The notes under the pieces: generated by a model
Seen by the model: the letters and a program-made list of their open reading frames with translations, nothing else
Told to the model about the DNA's origin: nothing
Databases searched by the model: none
Made by a program: the position numbers and the translations under genes
Source: a virus
Reading direction: 5' to 3' (one strand)
Length of the DNA stretch: 33,502 nucleotides
IMG/VR virus record: IMGVR_UViG_3300042325_000039
Span: 1 to 33,502 of that record
Shown: positions 14,491 through 23,194 of the stretch, piece by piece
Layout: each line of letters starts with the position of its first letter
Position numbering within the stretch: the stretch's first letter is position 1

Positions 14491-16694
14491 TGGCAGAAAA
14501 ACTTACGTTTGATATACAAGTCGGGGGAAACCAAGACCAAGCTTTAGGCTCTTTAAAAGCGCAGCTTAAAGAAGCTACTTTAGAAGTACAAAGATTGTCT
14601 GAAAAGTTTGGAGAAACTTCAGAACAAGCAGTTAAAGCAGCAGAAAGAGCATCAGAACTTAAAGACCAAATAGGATTTTCAAGTAGCTTAATTGATGCGT
14701 TTAATCCAGATGCTAAATTTAAATCTTTAACTTCTTCTCTTGCAGGTGTAGCAAGTGGATTTGCTGCGGTGCAAGGTGCTATTGGATTATTCGGTGTAGA
14801 ATCAGAAGCAGTAGAAAAGACATTATTAAAGGTGCAATCTGCAATGGCTTTATCTGAAAGTTTGCAAAATATTGGGGAGAGCATAGATAGCTTTAAACAA
14901 TTAGGAACAGTTGTTAAAAATTCAACTGTCTTTCAGGCTGCTTATAACTTTGTTATGGGGCAAAAGGTTGCTATACAAACACAAGATACGGCAACCACAA
15001 TAGCGTCAACTGTAGCAACTAAAGCACAAGCGGCTGCAACTAATACGGCAACTGTAGCAACAACGGCATCAAGTGTAGCAATGAAAGTATTGCGTGGGGC
15101 TATACTTGCAACGGGAATAGGTGCTTTAGTAATTGCGCTTATAGCAGTAGTTCAAAACTTTGGTAAAATAAAAGCTGCAATACTTAACGCAGTTCCAAGT
15201 CTTGGGAAGTTTGCTTCTACTGTTGGTAATGTTATAAACTCTTTTACTGATTTAATTGGTGTAACAAATGCAGCTTCAAGAGCAGAACAACAAAGACAAG
15301 CAATCTTTGCAAAGTCGTCTGCTAATACTAAAATAGTTAATGAAGGCATTGAAAGGCAAATTAAATTAATACAAGCACAAGGAGCAGAACAAGGTAAAAT
15401 TGATGCACTTAGAAAGCAACAAATTAATAATGAATTAAATGACCTTAAAAAATTAGCTGATACCAAAGGAGTTATAAGAGGCGAAGAAGCTAAGAAATAT
15501 AAAGACCTTAAAAATGATTTGGCTGTAATTGATGCAACTGCTGAAACTGCAAGAAGAGAAGAAGCAAAAAGGGCAGCAGAAAAAAATGCTTCGGCTGCAA
15601 ATAAGTATGGAGAAGATGCAAAGAAAAAAGCAGAGGCAGATGCAAAGGAAAGATTAGAAGCGCAAAAAGAAGCGTTATTAAAACTAAGTGAATTAAATAA
15701 TGCAATATTTTTATCTACTTTTAAAAACGAAAACGATAAGAAAAAAGCAGAACTTGAAATTGCTTTTAATAAAGAACGGGAAGAAATTTTAGCTAATACC
15801 AAGCTAACAGAAGAAACAAAAAATCAATTAATAGTTTCATTAAGAACTAAACTAAATACAGATTTAGATGCTATTAATCAAGCCGAAAAAGATAAGAAAG
15901 CAGCAGAAGATGCTAAAATGCTTGAAGAGGCTGCGGCTCAAATGGCTAAAGAAGATGATTTAGAATTTACTAATTTACAAAAAAAGTTTGCTAAAACACA
16001 AGACGACGAAAAGAAACAAGCAGCAAAAGACCTTGCTGACATAGATAAAAAGATTGCAAAAAATACTACTGACTTAGAATTAGAAAGGAGTTTATTAGAC
16101 GAAAAGCAAATAGCAGTTGAAGAAGCTTATGCCAGTAGTTTAATAACAGAAGAACAATACAATTCAGCATTAGAGGCAAATGCAAAAGCAAGGGCTGACA
16201 TAGATAAGCTAGAAGCCGAAGCAAAAGTTAAAAACGCAGAAGTTGCTTCGCAGTTATTAGGTACTATTTCTGATTTAGTTGGTAAGAACACCGCAGCAGG
16301 TAAAGCGGCTGCTATTGCTTCTACAACAATAGACACTTATTTAAGCGCACAAAAAGCATATGCTTCACAGTTAATTCCGGGTGACCCTTCTTCTCCTATT
16401 AGAGCGGCTATTGCTGCAGGTATTGCTATTGTCGGTGGTATTAAAAACGTTAAATCAATATTAGCAGTTCAAACACCAAATGGCGGTGGCGGTGGGTCTG
16501 CTAATATATCTGCCCCAAGTTTATCTGGCGCACCAATAGCACCTGCGCAACCACAAGCAGCAACTACTAATATTAGTGCACAATCTATTAATGCTTTAGG
16601 AAGTCAAACATCACGAGCCTATGTAATTGAGAGCGATGTAACAAGTAGCCAACAACGTATGGCAGCTATTCAGCAACGTGCAAGATTTGGTTAA
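14490..16694 (+). CDS. Tape measure protein
   Basis: A 734-residue, Ala/Lys/Glu-rich protein. Coiled-coil parts lie at about 15-62 and 270-590. A hydrophobic segment at 202-224 (AILATGIGALVIALIAVVQ) is the usual tape-measure membrane or channel element. A Gly-rich part (GGGGGSANISAPS) precedes the C-terminal 60 residues. If 1.5 angstroms per residue holds, the tail would be about 110 nm. The gene is placed after the hub and just before the capsid protease, an order different from lambda. No muralytic domain was seen. Confidence is high for the type because of size and composition. Confidence 0.85.
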   Translation: MAEKLTFDIQVGGNQDQALGSLKAQLKEATLEVQRLSEKFGETSEQAVKAAERASELKDQIGFSSSLIDAFNPDAKFKSLTSSLAGVASGFAAVQGAIGLFGVESEAVEKTLLKVQSAMALSESLQNIGESIDSFKQLGTVVKNSTVFQAAYNFVMGQKVAIQTQDTATTIASTVATKAQAAATNTATVATTASSVAMKVLRGAILATGIGALVIALIAVVQNFGKIKAAILNAVPSLGKFASTVGNVINSFTDLIGVTNAASRAEQQRQAIFAKSSANTKIVNEGIERQIKLIQAQGAEQGKIDALRKQQINNELNDLKKLADTKGVIRGEEAKKYKDLKNDLAVIDATAETARREEAKRAAEKNASAANKYGEDAKKKAEADAKERLEAQKEALLKLSELNNAIFLSTFKNENDKKKAELEIAFNKEREEILANTKLTEETKNQLIVSLRTKLNTDLDAINQAEKDKKAAEDAKMLEEAAAQMAKEDDLEFTNLQKKFAKTQDDEKKQAAKDLADIDKKIAKNTTDLELERSLLDEKQIAVEEAYASSLITEEQYNSALEANAKARADIDKLEAEAKVKNAEVASQLLGTISDLVGKNTAAGKAAAIASTTIDTYLSAQKAYASQLIPGDPSSPIRAAIAAGIAIVGGIKNVKSILAVQTPNGGGGGSANISAPSLSGAPIAPAQPQAATTNISAQSINALGSQTSRAYVIESDVTSSQQRMAAIQQRARFG

Positions 16695-16729
16695 ATGATA
16701 ACAATTTAAAAAACTTAATATTTAGAATT

Positions 16730-17314
16730 ATGGACTTACCTGTTTACTTATTAGACATTAGCGAGGATATGAATGACGATGCCGAGGTTGATTATGTGGC
16801 ACTCGTAGACAAACCTGCTATTCAAAAGAATTGGAATGCCTTTAAAAACGAACAACGCTTTGAAGTGGTTAGCGAAGACAAGCGTATTATTTCTGGACCT
16901 CTTATGCTTGCTGACGTACCTATTTTTAGGAGCGATGCTACTTATGGCGATTACTATGTGGTGTTCTCTAAAGATACTATTTTTAAGATTGCGCAAAAGT
17001 TTTTCAAAAGAGGCTACCAATCAAACGTAAACTTGATGCACTCACCTAACGCACAAGTAGAAGGTGTTACAATGTTTGAGAGTTTTATAACAGACGAAAG
17101 CAGAGGCATACTACCAATGAAAGGCTTTGAAGATGCACCAGACGGAAGCTGGTTCGGTAGCTTTAAAGTAGACAACGAAGGGGTTTGGAACGATGTTAAA
17201 GAGGGTAAATTTAAAGGATTTAGCGTAGAGGGTTTGTTTACTTACAAGACAAAACCTACAAAGGAGCAAGAACTTATGAATGCAATAAAGGAAATATTGC
17301 AGAGGGTTAAATGA
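16730..17314 (+). CDS. XkdF-like head maturation protease
   Basis: A 194-residue protein with the XkdF/Peptidase S78-type layout: VDYVALVDKPAIQKNWNAF (20-38), RIISGPLMLADVPIFRSD (52-69), VNLMHSPNAQVEG (100-112) and FKGFSVEGLF (161-170). His104 and Ser165 are candidate catalytic residues. It cleaves scaffold and capsid N-termini inside the procapsid. The short scaffold-like gene and the major capsid gene follow at once, as expected. Start at the ATG at 16730, 35 bases after the tape-measure stop. Confidence 0.85.
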   Translation: MDLPVYLLDISEDMNDDAEVDYVALVDKPAIQKNWNAFKNEQRFEVVSEDKRIISGPLMLADVPIFRSDATYGDYYVVFSKDTIFKIAQKFFKRGYQSNVNLMHSPNAQVEGVTMFESFITDESRGILPMKGFEDAPDGSWFGSFKVDNEGVWNDVKEGKFKGFSVEGLFTYKTKPTKEQELMNAIKEILQRVK

Positions 17315-17350
17315 TAAACAAAATCTTTTATTAATATTTAAACAAAAAGA

Positions 17351-17944
17351 ATGATGAACGCAAAAGATGCAATTATGCAAATTAGGGCTTTGTTCGAAGA
17401 TATGCCACCAGTAGAAGTTCCTGCTCCTATTGAAGAGGCTATCAATGACGAAGTACCTGTTACATTCGCAGAGTATAGCCTTATGGATGGTACTAAGGTT
17501 ATGATTAGCGAAATGGCTATCGGTGGCGAAGTTACCTTAGCAGACGGAACACCTGCACCAATGGGCGAACACCAATTGGCAGATGGAACTAAAATCGTTT
17601 TAGACGAAGCTTCTAAAATCTTATCTATTGAAACTCCAGAGGCTGAGGCTAAAGAAGCTGAAGAAGTACCTGCGGAAATGGGTAATAAGATTGACGAAAA
17701 GATGGCAGACGAAATTGCTGCTTTAGTTTCTCAAAACGAAAATCTAAAAACACAAGTAGCACAATTAGAGGCAAAAGTTAAGAATGGCTTTAGTCAAGTA
17801 GCTGAACTTATAGAAGCACTTACTAAAACTCCTAACGCTGAACCTATTGCGCAACCAAGAAACAACTTTGGTTCTAACGTAACTACACACAATATGAAGT
17901 ACGATAGAATTGAGAAATTTAGAAACGCTTTATTAAACAAATAA
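17351..17944 (+). CDS. Putative capsid scaffolding protein
   Basis: A 197-residue, highly acidic protein (Glu/Ala-rich) with repeated motifs (LMDGTKVMISEMAIGGEVTL then LADGTKIVLDEASKILSIE). A coiled coil follows at about 123-158 (EIAALVSQNENLKTQVAQLE), then a Pro/Asn linker and a basic end (KYDRIEKFRNALLNK). Acidic, coiled-coil protein with a basic C-terminus is the scaffold design, and it lies between protease and major capsid. The capsid-binding segment is probably the basic end. The start is an ATGATG pair at 17351, with the second in frame. Confidence 0.7.
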   Translation: MMNAKDAIMQIRALFEDMPPVEVPAPIEEAINDEVPVTFAEYSLMDGTKVMISEMAIGGEVTLADGTPAPMGEHQLADGTKIVLDEASKILSIETPEAEAKEAEEVPAEMGNKIDEKMADEIAALVSQNENLKTQVAQLEAKVKNGFSQVAELIEALTKTPNAEPIAQPRNNFGSNVTTHNMKYDRIEKFRNALLNK

Positions 17945-17956
17945 AAATAAAATAAA

Positions 17957-18910
17957 ATGGGATTTGATGTATCTGCTTTAGCGAACTATACAAAAGAAAA
18001 CGAAGCTCTATTAGTAACTTCGTCTGTATTAGGTTCAAAAACTGCGTCTCTTATTAAGAGCGCTGGCAATGTGATGGTGGGAGTTAAGAGTTCTGAGAAG
18101 ATAAATATTTTAAGCACAGACGCTATCTTCCAAGATGGTGCTTCTTGTGGCTTTAATGCTTCTGGTTCTACTACCTTTACTCAACGTACTGTAACTCCTG
18201 GTAAAATTAAAGTAAACGAAGCTTTGTGTCCTAAAGACCTTGAAGCTAAGTATTTACAAAAGGCTTTACCTACTGGTTCTATGTATGACAGTATTCCTTT
18301 TGAGCAAGAGTATTCTGAAAAGAAAGCTAAGACAATTGCTGCTCAATTAGAAACTGCGTTATGGACTGGCGACACTTCAAGTGTGAATGTTAACCTTAAC
18401 CGCTTCGACGGGCTTGTAAAATTAATCGGCGCTGCTTCAGGTGTTGTTGCTGCTAACGCTTCAACTTATATCTCTGGCGCTCCTTTAAGTTCTATTACTT
18501 CTGCTAACGTAATCTCTATCTTTGATGGTGTTTACCAAGCTATCCCTGCACAAGTTGTAGCAGCTGACGATATGACTATCTTCTGTGGTCAAGATTTATT
18601 CCGTACTTACACAATCGCTCTTAAAAATAGCGGTAGCTTCAATTACTCTATTGATGTTAAAGCTGATAGCGAATTCGTATTACCGGGTACTACAATTAAA
18701 GTTGTAGCAGTTGCAGGACTTAACGGAACTAATAAAGTTTACGCTATGCGTTTAAGCAATATGTTCTTAGGAACTGACTTACTTAACGAAGAAGAAAAGT
18801 TTGAAATTTTCTATGCTAAAGAAGCTGACCAAGTACGTTTCGTATCTGAGTTCAAAATGGGTGTAAACATTGCCTTCCCTGACGAAGTAGTGAAGTTTAT
18901 CCTTGCATAA
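17957..18910 (+). CDS. Major capsid protein
   Basis: A 317-residue protein with the style of HK97-fold capsid proteins of Bacteroidota phages: GFDVSALANYTKENEALLVT (2-21), TRTVTPGKIKVNE-like strands, a P-domain helix (EYSEKKAKTIAAQLETALWT, about 116-135) and ending GVNIAFPDEVVKFILA. It starts after an A-rich leader (AAAATAAAATAAAATG) 13 bases past the scaffold stop and is followed by a strong terminator, as expected for an abundant protein. The GGG-like T4 gp24 extra domains are absent. The head proteins nearby fit the call. Confidence 0.88.
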   Translation: MGFDVSALANYTKENEALLVTSSVLGSKTASLIKSAGNVMVGVKSSEKINILSTDAIFQDGASCGFNASGSTTFTQRTVTPGKIKVNEALCPKDLEAKYLQKALPTGSMYDSIPFEQEYSEKKAKTIAAQLETALWTGDTSSVNVNLNRFDGLVKLIGAASGVVAANASTYISGAPLSSITSANVISIFDGVYQAIPAQVVAADDMTIFCGQDLFRTYTIALKNSGSFNYSIDVKADSEFVLPGTTIKVVAVAGLNGTNKVYAMRLSNMFLGTDLLNEEEKFEIFYAKEADQVRFVSEFKMGVNIAFPDEVVKFILA

Positions 18911-18916
18911 TTTATA

Positions 18917-18948
18917 GGGTAGGTTGAAATACACCTACCCAATTTTTT
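18917..18948 (+). terminator. Strong rho-independent terminator after the capsid gene
   Basis: GGGTAGGT (18917-18924) pairs perfectly with ACCTACCC (18933-18940) around an 8-base loop, followed by AATTTTTTC. This would reduce readthrough from the capsid gene into the tail-tube gene at 18970. It is the most regular terminator in the window. Confidence 0.88.
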
Positions 18949-18969
18949 CAAACTAATAATATTATAAAA

Positions 18970-19491
18970 ATGGCTTGTGCTTTAACTCAAAATTATACCT
19001 TAGATTGTAAAGACAGTTTAGGCGGTATAACCGAAGTTTATTTTGCAGCAGCAGCAGACGTTACCTCTACAACCGAAGCAAGTGGTGTTATCACCGCACT
19101 TGTTAAGGCGACAGGTAAAAAGTTCTACAAGTACGAACTTGTTAAGGGTACTTCTCAATTAGTTGAGAACGTAAACGCAAACGTACAAAATGGTACTATC
19201 TTCTATGCTCCAGAATTAACTGTTGTATTAAACAAATTACAAGCGAACACAAGAAACGAAATCTTGTTGTTGGCTCAGAACACTTTAGTAGCAGTTGCCA
19301 AAGATAACAATGGCAAATATTGGTACTTAGGTAAAACAAGAGGCTTAGACCTTACAGGCGGTAACGCAGGTACAGGAACTGCCGAAGGTGATAGAAGTGG
19401 TTACACTTTAACCTTCACAGGTGCGGAAGCTGCCCTTGCTCCAGAGGTTAACTCTGTTGTAGCAGCAGCACTTACAACCGCAGGTTCTTAG
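18970..19491 (+). CDS. Major tail (tube) protein
   Basis: A 173-residue protein. ACALTQNYTLDCKDSLGGI (2-20) and the segment LVENVNANVQNGTIFYAPEL are the usual marks of the tail-tube proteins of Bacteroidota siphoviruses, together with LQANTRNEILLLAQNTLVAV and GDRSGYTLTFTGAE. It is beta-rich and has no membrane segment. It follows the capsid terminator and has its own strong terminator at 19517-19550, so it is likely expressed at high level. Stacking six copies per ring forms the tail tube in this class. Confidence 0.82.
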   Translation: MACALTQNYTLDCKDSLGGITEVYFAAAADVTSTTEASGVITALVKATGKKFYKYELVKGTSQLVENVNANVQNGTIFYAPELTVVLNKLQANTRNEILLLAQNTLVAVAKDNNGKYWYLGKTRGLDLTGGNAGTGTAEGDRSGYTLTFTGAEAALAPEVNSVVAAALTTAGS

Positions 19492-19516
19492 GTTGTTTTG
19501 GTTTTGTATATAGATG

Positions 19517-19550
19517 CCCCTGCCTTTAATTAGGTGGGGGTTTTTTATTT
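19517..19550 (+). terminator. Rho-independent terminator after the tail-tube gene
   Basis: CCCCTGCCT (19517-19525) pairs with AGGTGGGG (19532-19539) with two GU pairs, followed by GTTTTTTATTTT. The hairpin is similar in arm sequence to the one at 10481-10514. It ends the tail-tube transcript 25 bases after the stop. Confidence 0.85.
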
Positions 19551-19578
19551 TGCAAAGTTTTGCCTCTTAGTATATTTA
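19549..19578 (+). promoter_or_regulatory. Candidate promoter for the portal operon
   Basis: TTTG at 19549-19552, an 18-base spacer and TATATTTA at 19571-19578 (consensus TAnnTTTG, last base differs). It lies directly after the terminator and just before the start at 19585, so it could restart transcription for the portal, connector and fibre genes. Confidence 0.5.
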
Positions 19579-19584
19579 TAGTTG

Positions 19585-19959
19585 ATGTTACAATTAACTA
19601 AAGGGCAGACCCAAAATATCATTTTGACGCTAACTGAAAAGCAGACGCTTACCAATCCTAACTATTTATTTGTGTTCGAGAATAGAAGTACAAATACAGA
19701 CGTTAAGTTTGTTAAGCTAAATAATACGGATATAAGCGCATACAAGGAGCGTTACAACGAGTTCACTATTGTAGTGAATAGTTACTTTAATACAAGTTTA
19801 AACGGGCAATATACATACTCAGTTTACGAACAGGCAAGTACATCAAACCTAAACCCAACAGGCTTAAACCTGCTTGAAACGGGCATAATGGAACTTGCAG
19901 GTACAACTATATCATTTACAGAATACGAAACAACAAGCACATTCACAATTAGACAATAA
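19585..19959 (+). CDS. Conserved head/tail-associated structural protein
   Basis: A 124-residue beta-rich protein. The ATG at 19585 is used; a TTG directly before it could add one residue. LQLTKGQTQNIILTLTEKQ (2-20), YLFVFENRST and QYTYSVYEQAS give a regular strand pattern seen in small structural proteins of this phage group. The TAATG at 19957-19961 couples it to the portal gene. The role is inferred from position only; it may be a tail-fibre adaptor or head decoration. Confidence 0.55.
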   Translation: MLQLTKGQTQNIILTLTEKQTLTNPNYLFVFENRSTNTDVKFVKLNNTDISAYKERYNEFTIVVNSYFNTSLNGQYTYSVYEQASTSNLNPTGLNLLETGIMELAGTTISFTEYETTSTFTIRQ

Positions 19960-22091
19960 TGGAAATACAAGTATTGACATTTGCGGAAGCAAAGCAACCG
20001 GAATATAAAGAGAAAAAAGGCGAAGGGTATATGCAGTATGGTCAAAACAATGACTATCCGCAATACCTATTAGACCTTTTTAACAAGTCAGCCAAGCACA
20101 ATGCTATCGTAAGAGGCAAAGTAAACTATATTGTTGGTAATGGTTGGGAAGGCGAACAGCCTATTGTTAAGCAAGTTAATAGAGAGGAAACTTTAAACGA
20201 CCTTACTAAAAAGGTTGCTTTAGATTTAGAACTATTTGGCGGTGCTTATATCCAAGTTATTTGGGGTGTGCTTGGCGAAACTATTGCTGAGTTGTGGCAT
20301 TGTGATTATACAAAGATTAGAACTAACAAAGACAACACGCAGTTTTGGTATAAAGAAGATTGGAAAGCTACACGCAACCAAGAAAAGGCTGAAGTTTATA
20401 GTGCGTTTAACCCTAAAAACCCAACTGGTGTACAGATACTTTATGTAAAAGAGTACAGACCGGGAATGAATGTTTATAGCTTACCGGGTTATTTCGGTGC
20501 GCTTAACTACATCGAAAGTGATGTTGAAGTTTCTAAACACGTTTTAGGTAATGCTCAAACAGGGTTTTCTGCAAGTAAACTTATTACTTTACCAAACGGA
20601 GAGCCAAGCCCTGACGAGAAAAGAGCAGTAAGCAGACAGTTCGACAATATGTACACGGGTGCAGACGGCAAGAAGTATTTACTTGCTTTTGTAAACGATG
20701 CAACTCGTAAACCTATTGTAGACGATTTAGGTGCAAGTGATTTAACTAAAGAGGACTTTGGACGTGTAGACGAACTTATACAAACCAATATTTTCAGTGG
20801 ACATCAAATTACTGCTGCAGATTTATTTGGCATTTCAACACCGGGACAATTAGGAAGTCGCCAACAATTGCGTGACGCTTATGAAATCTTTAATAACACT
20901 TATATCCGTTACAAGCAAATGCAACTTGAAGGTGTGTTTAATATGCTTGGCGGTTATGCAGGTGTTACTGAAGAATTAAAGATTATACCTACTGACCCAA
21001 TCGGTATTGAGTTTACTGAGAACGTTCTTATTCAAAATATGTCTAAAGACGAGATTAGAGAAATGCTTAACTTACCTGCTTTAGAAGTAGATGCAAGTAA
21101 CGAAGCGCAAAGAGTTACAGATGGTATCGCTGCATTAAGTCCATTGGTTGCTAACAAGGTGTTAGAGTCAATGACTAAGAATGAAATTAGAGCCTTAGTT
21201 GCTTTGAAGCCTACAATAGATGGAGATGTTATTGCTTCACCTGTAACAACACAAGAACCAATGTCAGCCGAGACAAGTGTTAACGAACACATTAAAGGTT
21301 TAAAGGGTAGAGAGTGGCAGAATATGCAGCGCATCATTAGAGACTTTAACAAAGGTAAGATTACCAGAGAACAAGCTTCTTCAATGCTAAAAGGCGGATA
21401 TGCCTTAAGTGACGAAGAAGTTACAACTTGGTTAGGTTCTGAAGAGTTAGAATTTAGTGAGCAAGATTTTCAAGTATTCTTTGAGTTTGGAGAAGATAGA
21501 CAAGCCTACGAAGTTATTAAAAGCAAAACAAGATTTAGTGACGATGCTGACTTTGAAATGTTTGCAGACGTAACACAATTACAAAGCAATATCTTGGACT
21601 TGATTGTTAAGGATAAGCGCATTACTCCTGAAGTAATTGCTGACACTTTAAAAGAAGACATCGGAGCGGTTAAGCGTATTATTGATGACTTAATCGAGAA
21701 GGGGTTTATTAAAACAAAAGAGATTAAGCAAGGTAAAGGAATTGATAGTAACATTATAATCGAGAGAGAATTAACTGCACCTATTGGTAAAATTGTTGAA
21801 GCTATCAAGCCACAAACAACGCAGATTTTAATTCGTTACACATACGAATGGATACCAAGTTTAAATAGAAGCGGAGAACCTGAAGACAATCCTTTAATTA
21901 CTACAAGCAGACCTTTTTGTAAATACTTATTAGAAGCTAACAAGTTTTATACTCGTAGCGATATTGAAAGTATGAGTGCAAGGCTTGGCTATTCTGTATG
22001 GGATAGACGAGGCGGTTGGTGGAATGACAATGGTAAGATTTCAGAAAGTTGTCGTCACAGATGGGTATCAAATATCGTGAAGAGAAAATAA
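19959..22091 (+). CDS. Portal protein with winged-helix and MuF-like C-terminal domains
   Basis: A 710-residue protein. Residues about 1-400 are portal: YMQYGQNNDYPQYLLDLFN, NAIVRGKVNYIVGNGW (48-63) and ADLFGISTPGQLGSRQQLRD (287-306). After a Pro/Thr linker (420-440) come a helical part, and then LQSNILDLIVKDKRITPEVI (541-560) with DDLIEKGFIKTKEI (576-589), a winged-helix domain. The end (about 622-710) reads LIRYTYEWIPSLNRSGEPED, TSRPFCKYLLEANKFYTRSD and GGWWNDNGKISESCRHRW, which resembles the minor head (MuF/gp7) C-terminal fold, with Cys654, Cys698 and His700 as possible metal ligands. It is therefore a portal with a fused injected-type domain, longer than usual portals (400-550). The wing-helix role is unknown. 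Confidence 0.75.
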   Translation: MEIQVLTFAEAKQPEYKEKKGEGYMQYGQNNDYPQYLLDLFNKSAKHNAIVRGKVNYIVGNGWEGEQPIVKQVNREETLNDLTKKVALDLELFGGAYIQVIWGVLGETIAELWHCDYTKIRTNKDNTQFWYKEDWKATRNQEKAEVYSAFNPKNPTGVQILYVKEYRPGMNVYSLPGYFGALNYIESDVEVSKHVLGNAQTGFSASKLITLPNGEPSPDEKRAVSRQFDNMYTGADGKKYLLAFVNDATRKPIVDDLGASDLTKEDFGRVDELIQTNIFSGHQITAADLFGISTPGQLGSRQQLRDAYEIFNNTYIRYKQMQLEGVFNMLGGYAGVTEELKIIPTDPIGIEFTENVLIQNMSKDEIREMLNLPALEVDASNEAQRVTDGIAALSPLVANKVLESMTKNEIRALVALKPTIDGDVIASPVTTQEPMSAETSVNEHIKGLKGREWQNMQRIIRDFNKGKITREQASSMLKGGYALSDEEVTTWLGSEELEFSEQDFQVFFEFGEDRQAYEVIKSKTRFSDDADFEMFADVTQLQSNILDLIVKDKRITPEVIADTLKEDIGAVKRIIDDLIEKGFIKTKEIKQGKGIDSNIIIERELTAPIGKIVEAIKPQTTQILIRYTYEWIPSLNRSGEPEDNPLITTSRPFCKYLLEANKFYTRSDIESMSARLGYSVWDRRGGWWNDNGKISESCRHRWVSNIVKRK

Positions 22092-22101
22092 ATAAATAAA
22101 G

Positions 22102-22683
22102 ATGAGTTTAAACACATTATTCATATCGGTACAAAATATCAAAGACCGCTCTGGCTTACACGCTAACGTAGACGAGAAACTTGTCTTGCCTGAAATTAAA
22201 ACGGCACAAGATATGTTTATATTACCTGCACTTGGTAGCGCATTATATCTTCGTTTACAAACAGGCATTACTGCTAATAACTTAAACGCAGACGAAGTAA
22301 CTTTGTTAGATAACTACATTGCAGATACTTTAGTACACTATGTATTGAGTGAGTTGCCAATGGGTTTGTCTTATCAGTTTTACAACAAAGGACTATTAAG
22401 GAAGGGCGGTGAGAATACCGAAAACCCTTCAATGCAAGATATGATTGACGTGGCTAATAGATACAAGGCCCGTGCGGAGTTCTACAAGCAAAGAATGATT
22501 AAATACCTAAAAGAATATTCTACAACTTACCCTGAGTACTTGAATCCCGGAAGCGGCATTGATGCAATACACCCTGAGAATGATGCTTACACAACGAGCA
22601 TTTGGCTTGGTGATTTCGATTGTTGCGCAGGTAAAAGCTTCGAGGAACTATATCAAGGGAATAGAGGTTGTAGTGATTGCTAA
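22102..22683 (+). CDS. Head-tail connector protein (DUF6712-like)
   Basis: A 193-residue helical protein beginning SLNTLFISVQNIKDRSGLHA and including KLVLPEIKTAQDMFILPALG (25-44), the pattern of DUF6712 connector proteins in Bacteroidota phages. The middle has a long helix, and the end is Cys-rich (FDCCAGKSFEELYQ, GNRGCSDC). It lies 10 bases after the portal stop and before the tail-terminator-like gene, where connectors usually are. The Cys residues might be structural. Confidence 0.65.
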   Translation: MSLNTLFISVQNIKDRSGLHANVDEKLVLPEIKTAQDMFILPALGSALYLRLQTGITANNLNADEVTLLDNYIADTLVHYVLSELPMGLSYQFYNKGLLRKGGENTENPSMQDMIDVANRYKARAEFYKQRMIKYLKEYSTTYPEYLNPGSGIDAIHPENDAYTTSIWLGDFDCCAGKSFEELYQGNRGCSDC

Positions 22684-22685
22684 TT

Positions 22686-22817
22686 ATGAGTAAAGTAACA
22701 ACAATTAAAAACCAAAATAAACTTCGTGTTTATTTAGAAAAAATTAAGAATGAGCCTGAGCCTAAACCAAATAACAAAGCAAATAACGACACTCGGAAAC
22801 GACCACGAACAAATTAA
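22686..22817 (+). CDS. 43-residue basic small protein
   Basis: ATG at 22686 just after the connector stop, ending at TAA 22815-22817 and overlapping the next gene by 68 bases. The product is MSKVTTIKNQNKLRVYLEKI, then KNEPEPKPNNKANNDTRKRP and RTN: basic, polar, no hydrophobic core. Small genes in this position are common in related phages, but the long overlap lowers the confidence. Confidence 0.45.
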   Translation: MSKVTTIKNQNKLRVYLEKIKNEPEPKPNNKANNDTRKRPRTN

Positions 22818-23193
22818 CTTTGTTTACTTTGGCGATGTGTGGGAGCGTCTAAGCAACGGAGAGGTAACTTACCCTGCTATGTTCTACACGCTAACGGGTG
22901 CGACTATAAACGCTAAAAATATTACTTATAATTTTAGCCTTTATTTTATGGACAGAATGTTAATGGAAGAAACCAACGAAACCGAAGTGCTTAGTGATAT
23001 GACTTTAGTAGGTCAAGATATTGTAGCGCAGCTTCGTTACCCTAAAGCGATTTGGGATATTGGCGATACTGCTCCTTTGACTTACTTTACTGAGAGCGAC
23101 CCTGACTATCTTGCAGGTGTTAAGATAGATATTACAATGGAATTACCTTACTTAAACGATAGATGCCAAGTGCCATCAATATACCAATTTTAA
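22750..23193 (+). CDS. Putative tail terminator/tail completion protein
   Basis: A 147-residue protein with an N-terminal helix (SLNQITKQITTLGNDHEQIN) and beta-strand pattern, VWERLSNGEVTYPAMFYTLT, then MLMEETNETEVLSDMTLVGQ. It is like the tail-terminator proteins that follow connectors in many siphoviruses, and the position agrees. No enzyme motif was found. The start at 22750 overlaps the small basic gene upstream. It ends one base before the fibre gene. Confidence 0.55.
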   Translation: MSLSLNQITKQITTLGNDHEQINFVYFGDVWERLSNGEVTYPAMFYTLTGATINAKNITYNFSLYFMDRMLMEETNETEVLSDMTLVGQDIVAQLRYPKAIWDIGDTAPLTYFTESDPDYLAGVKIDITMELPYLNDRCQVPSIYQF

Positions 23194-23194
23194 G

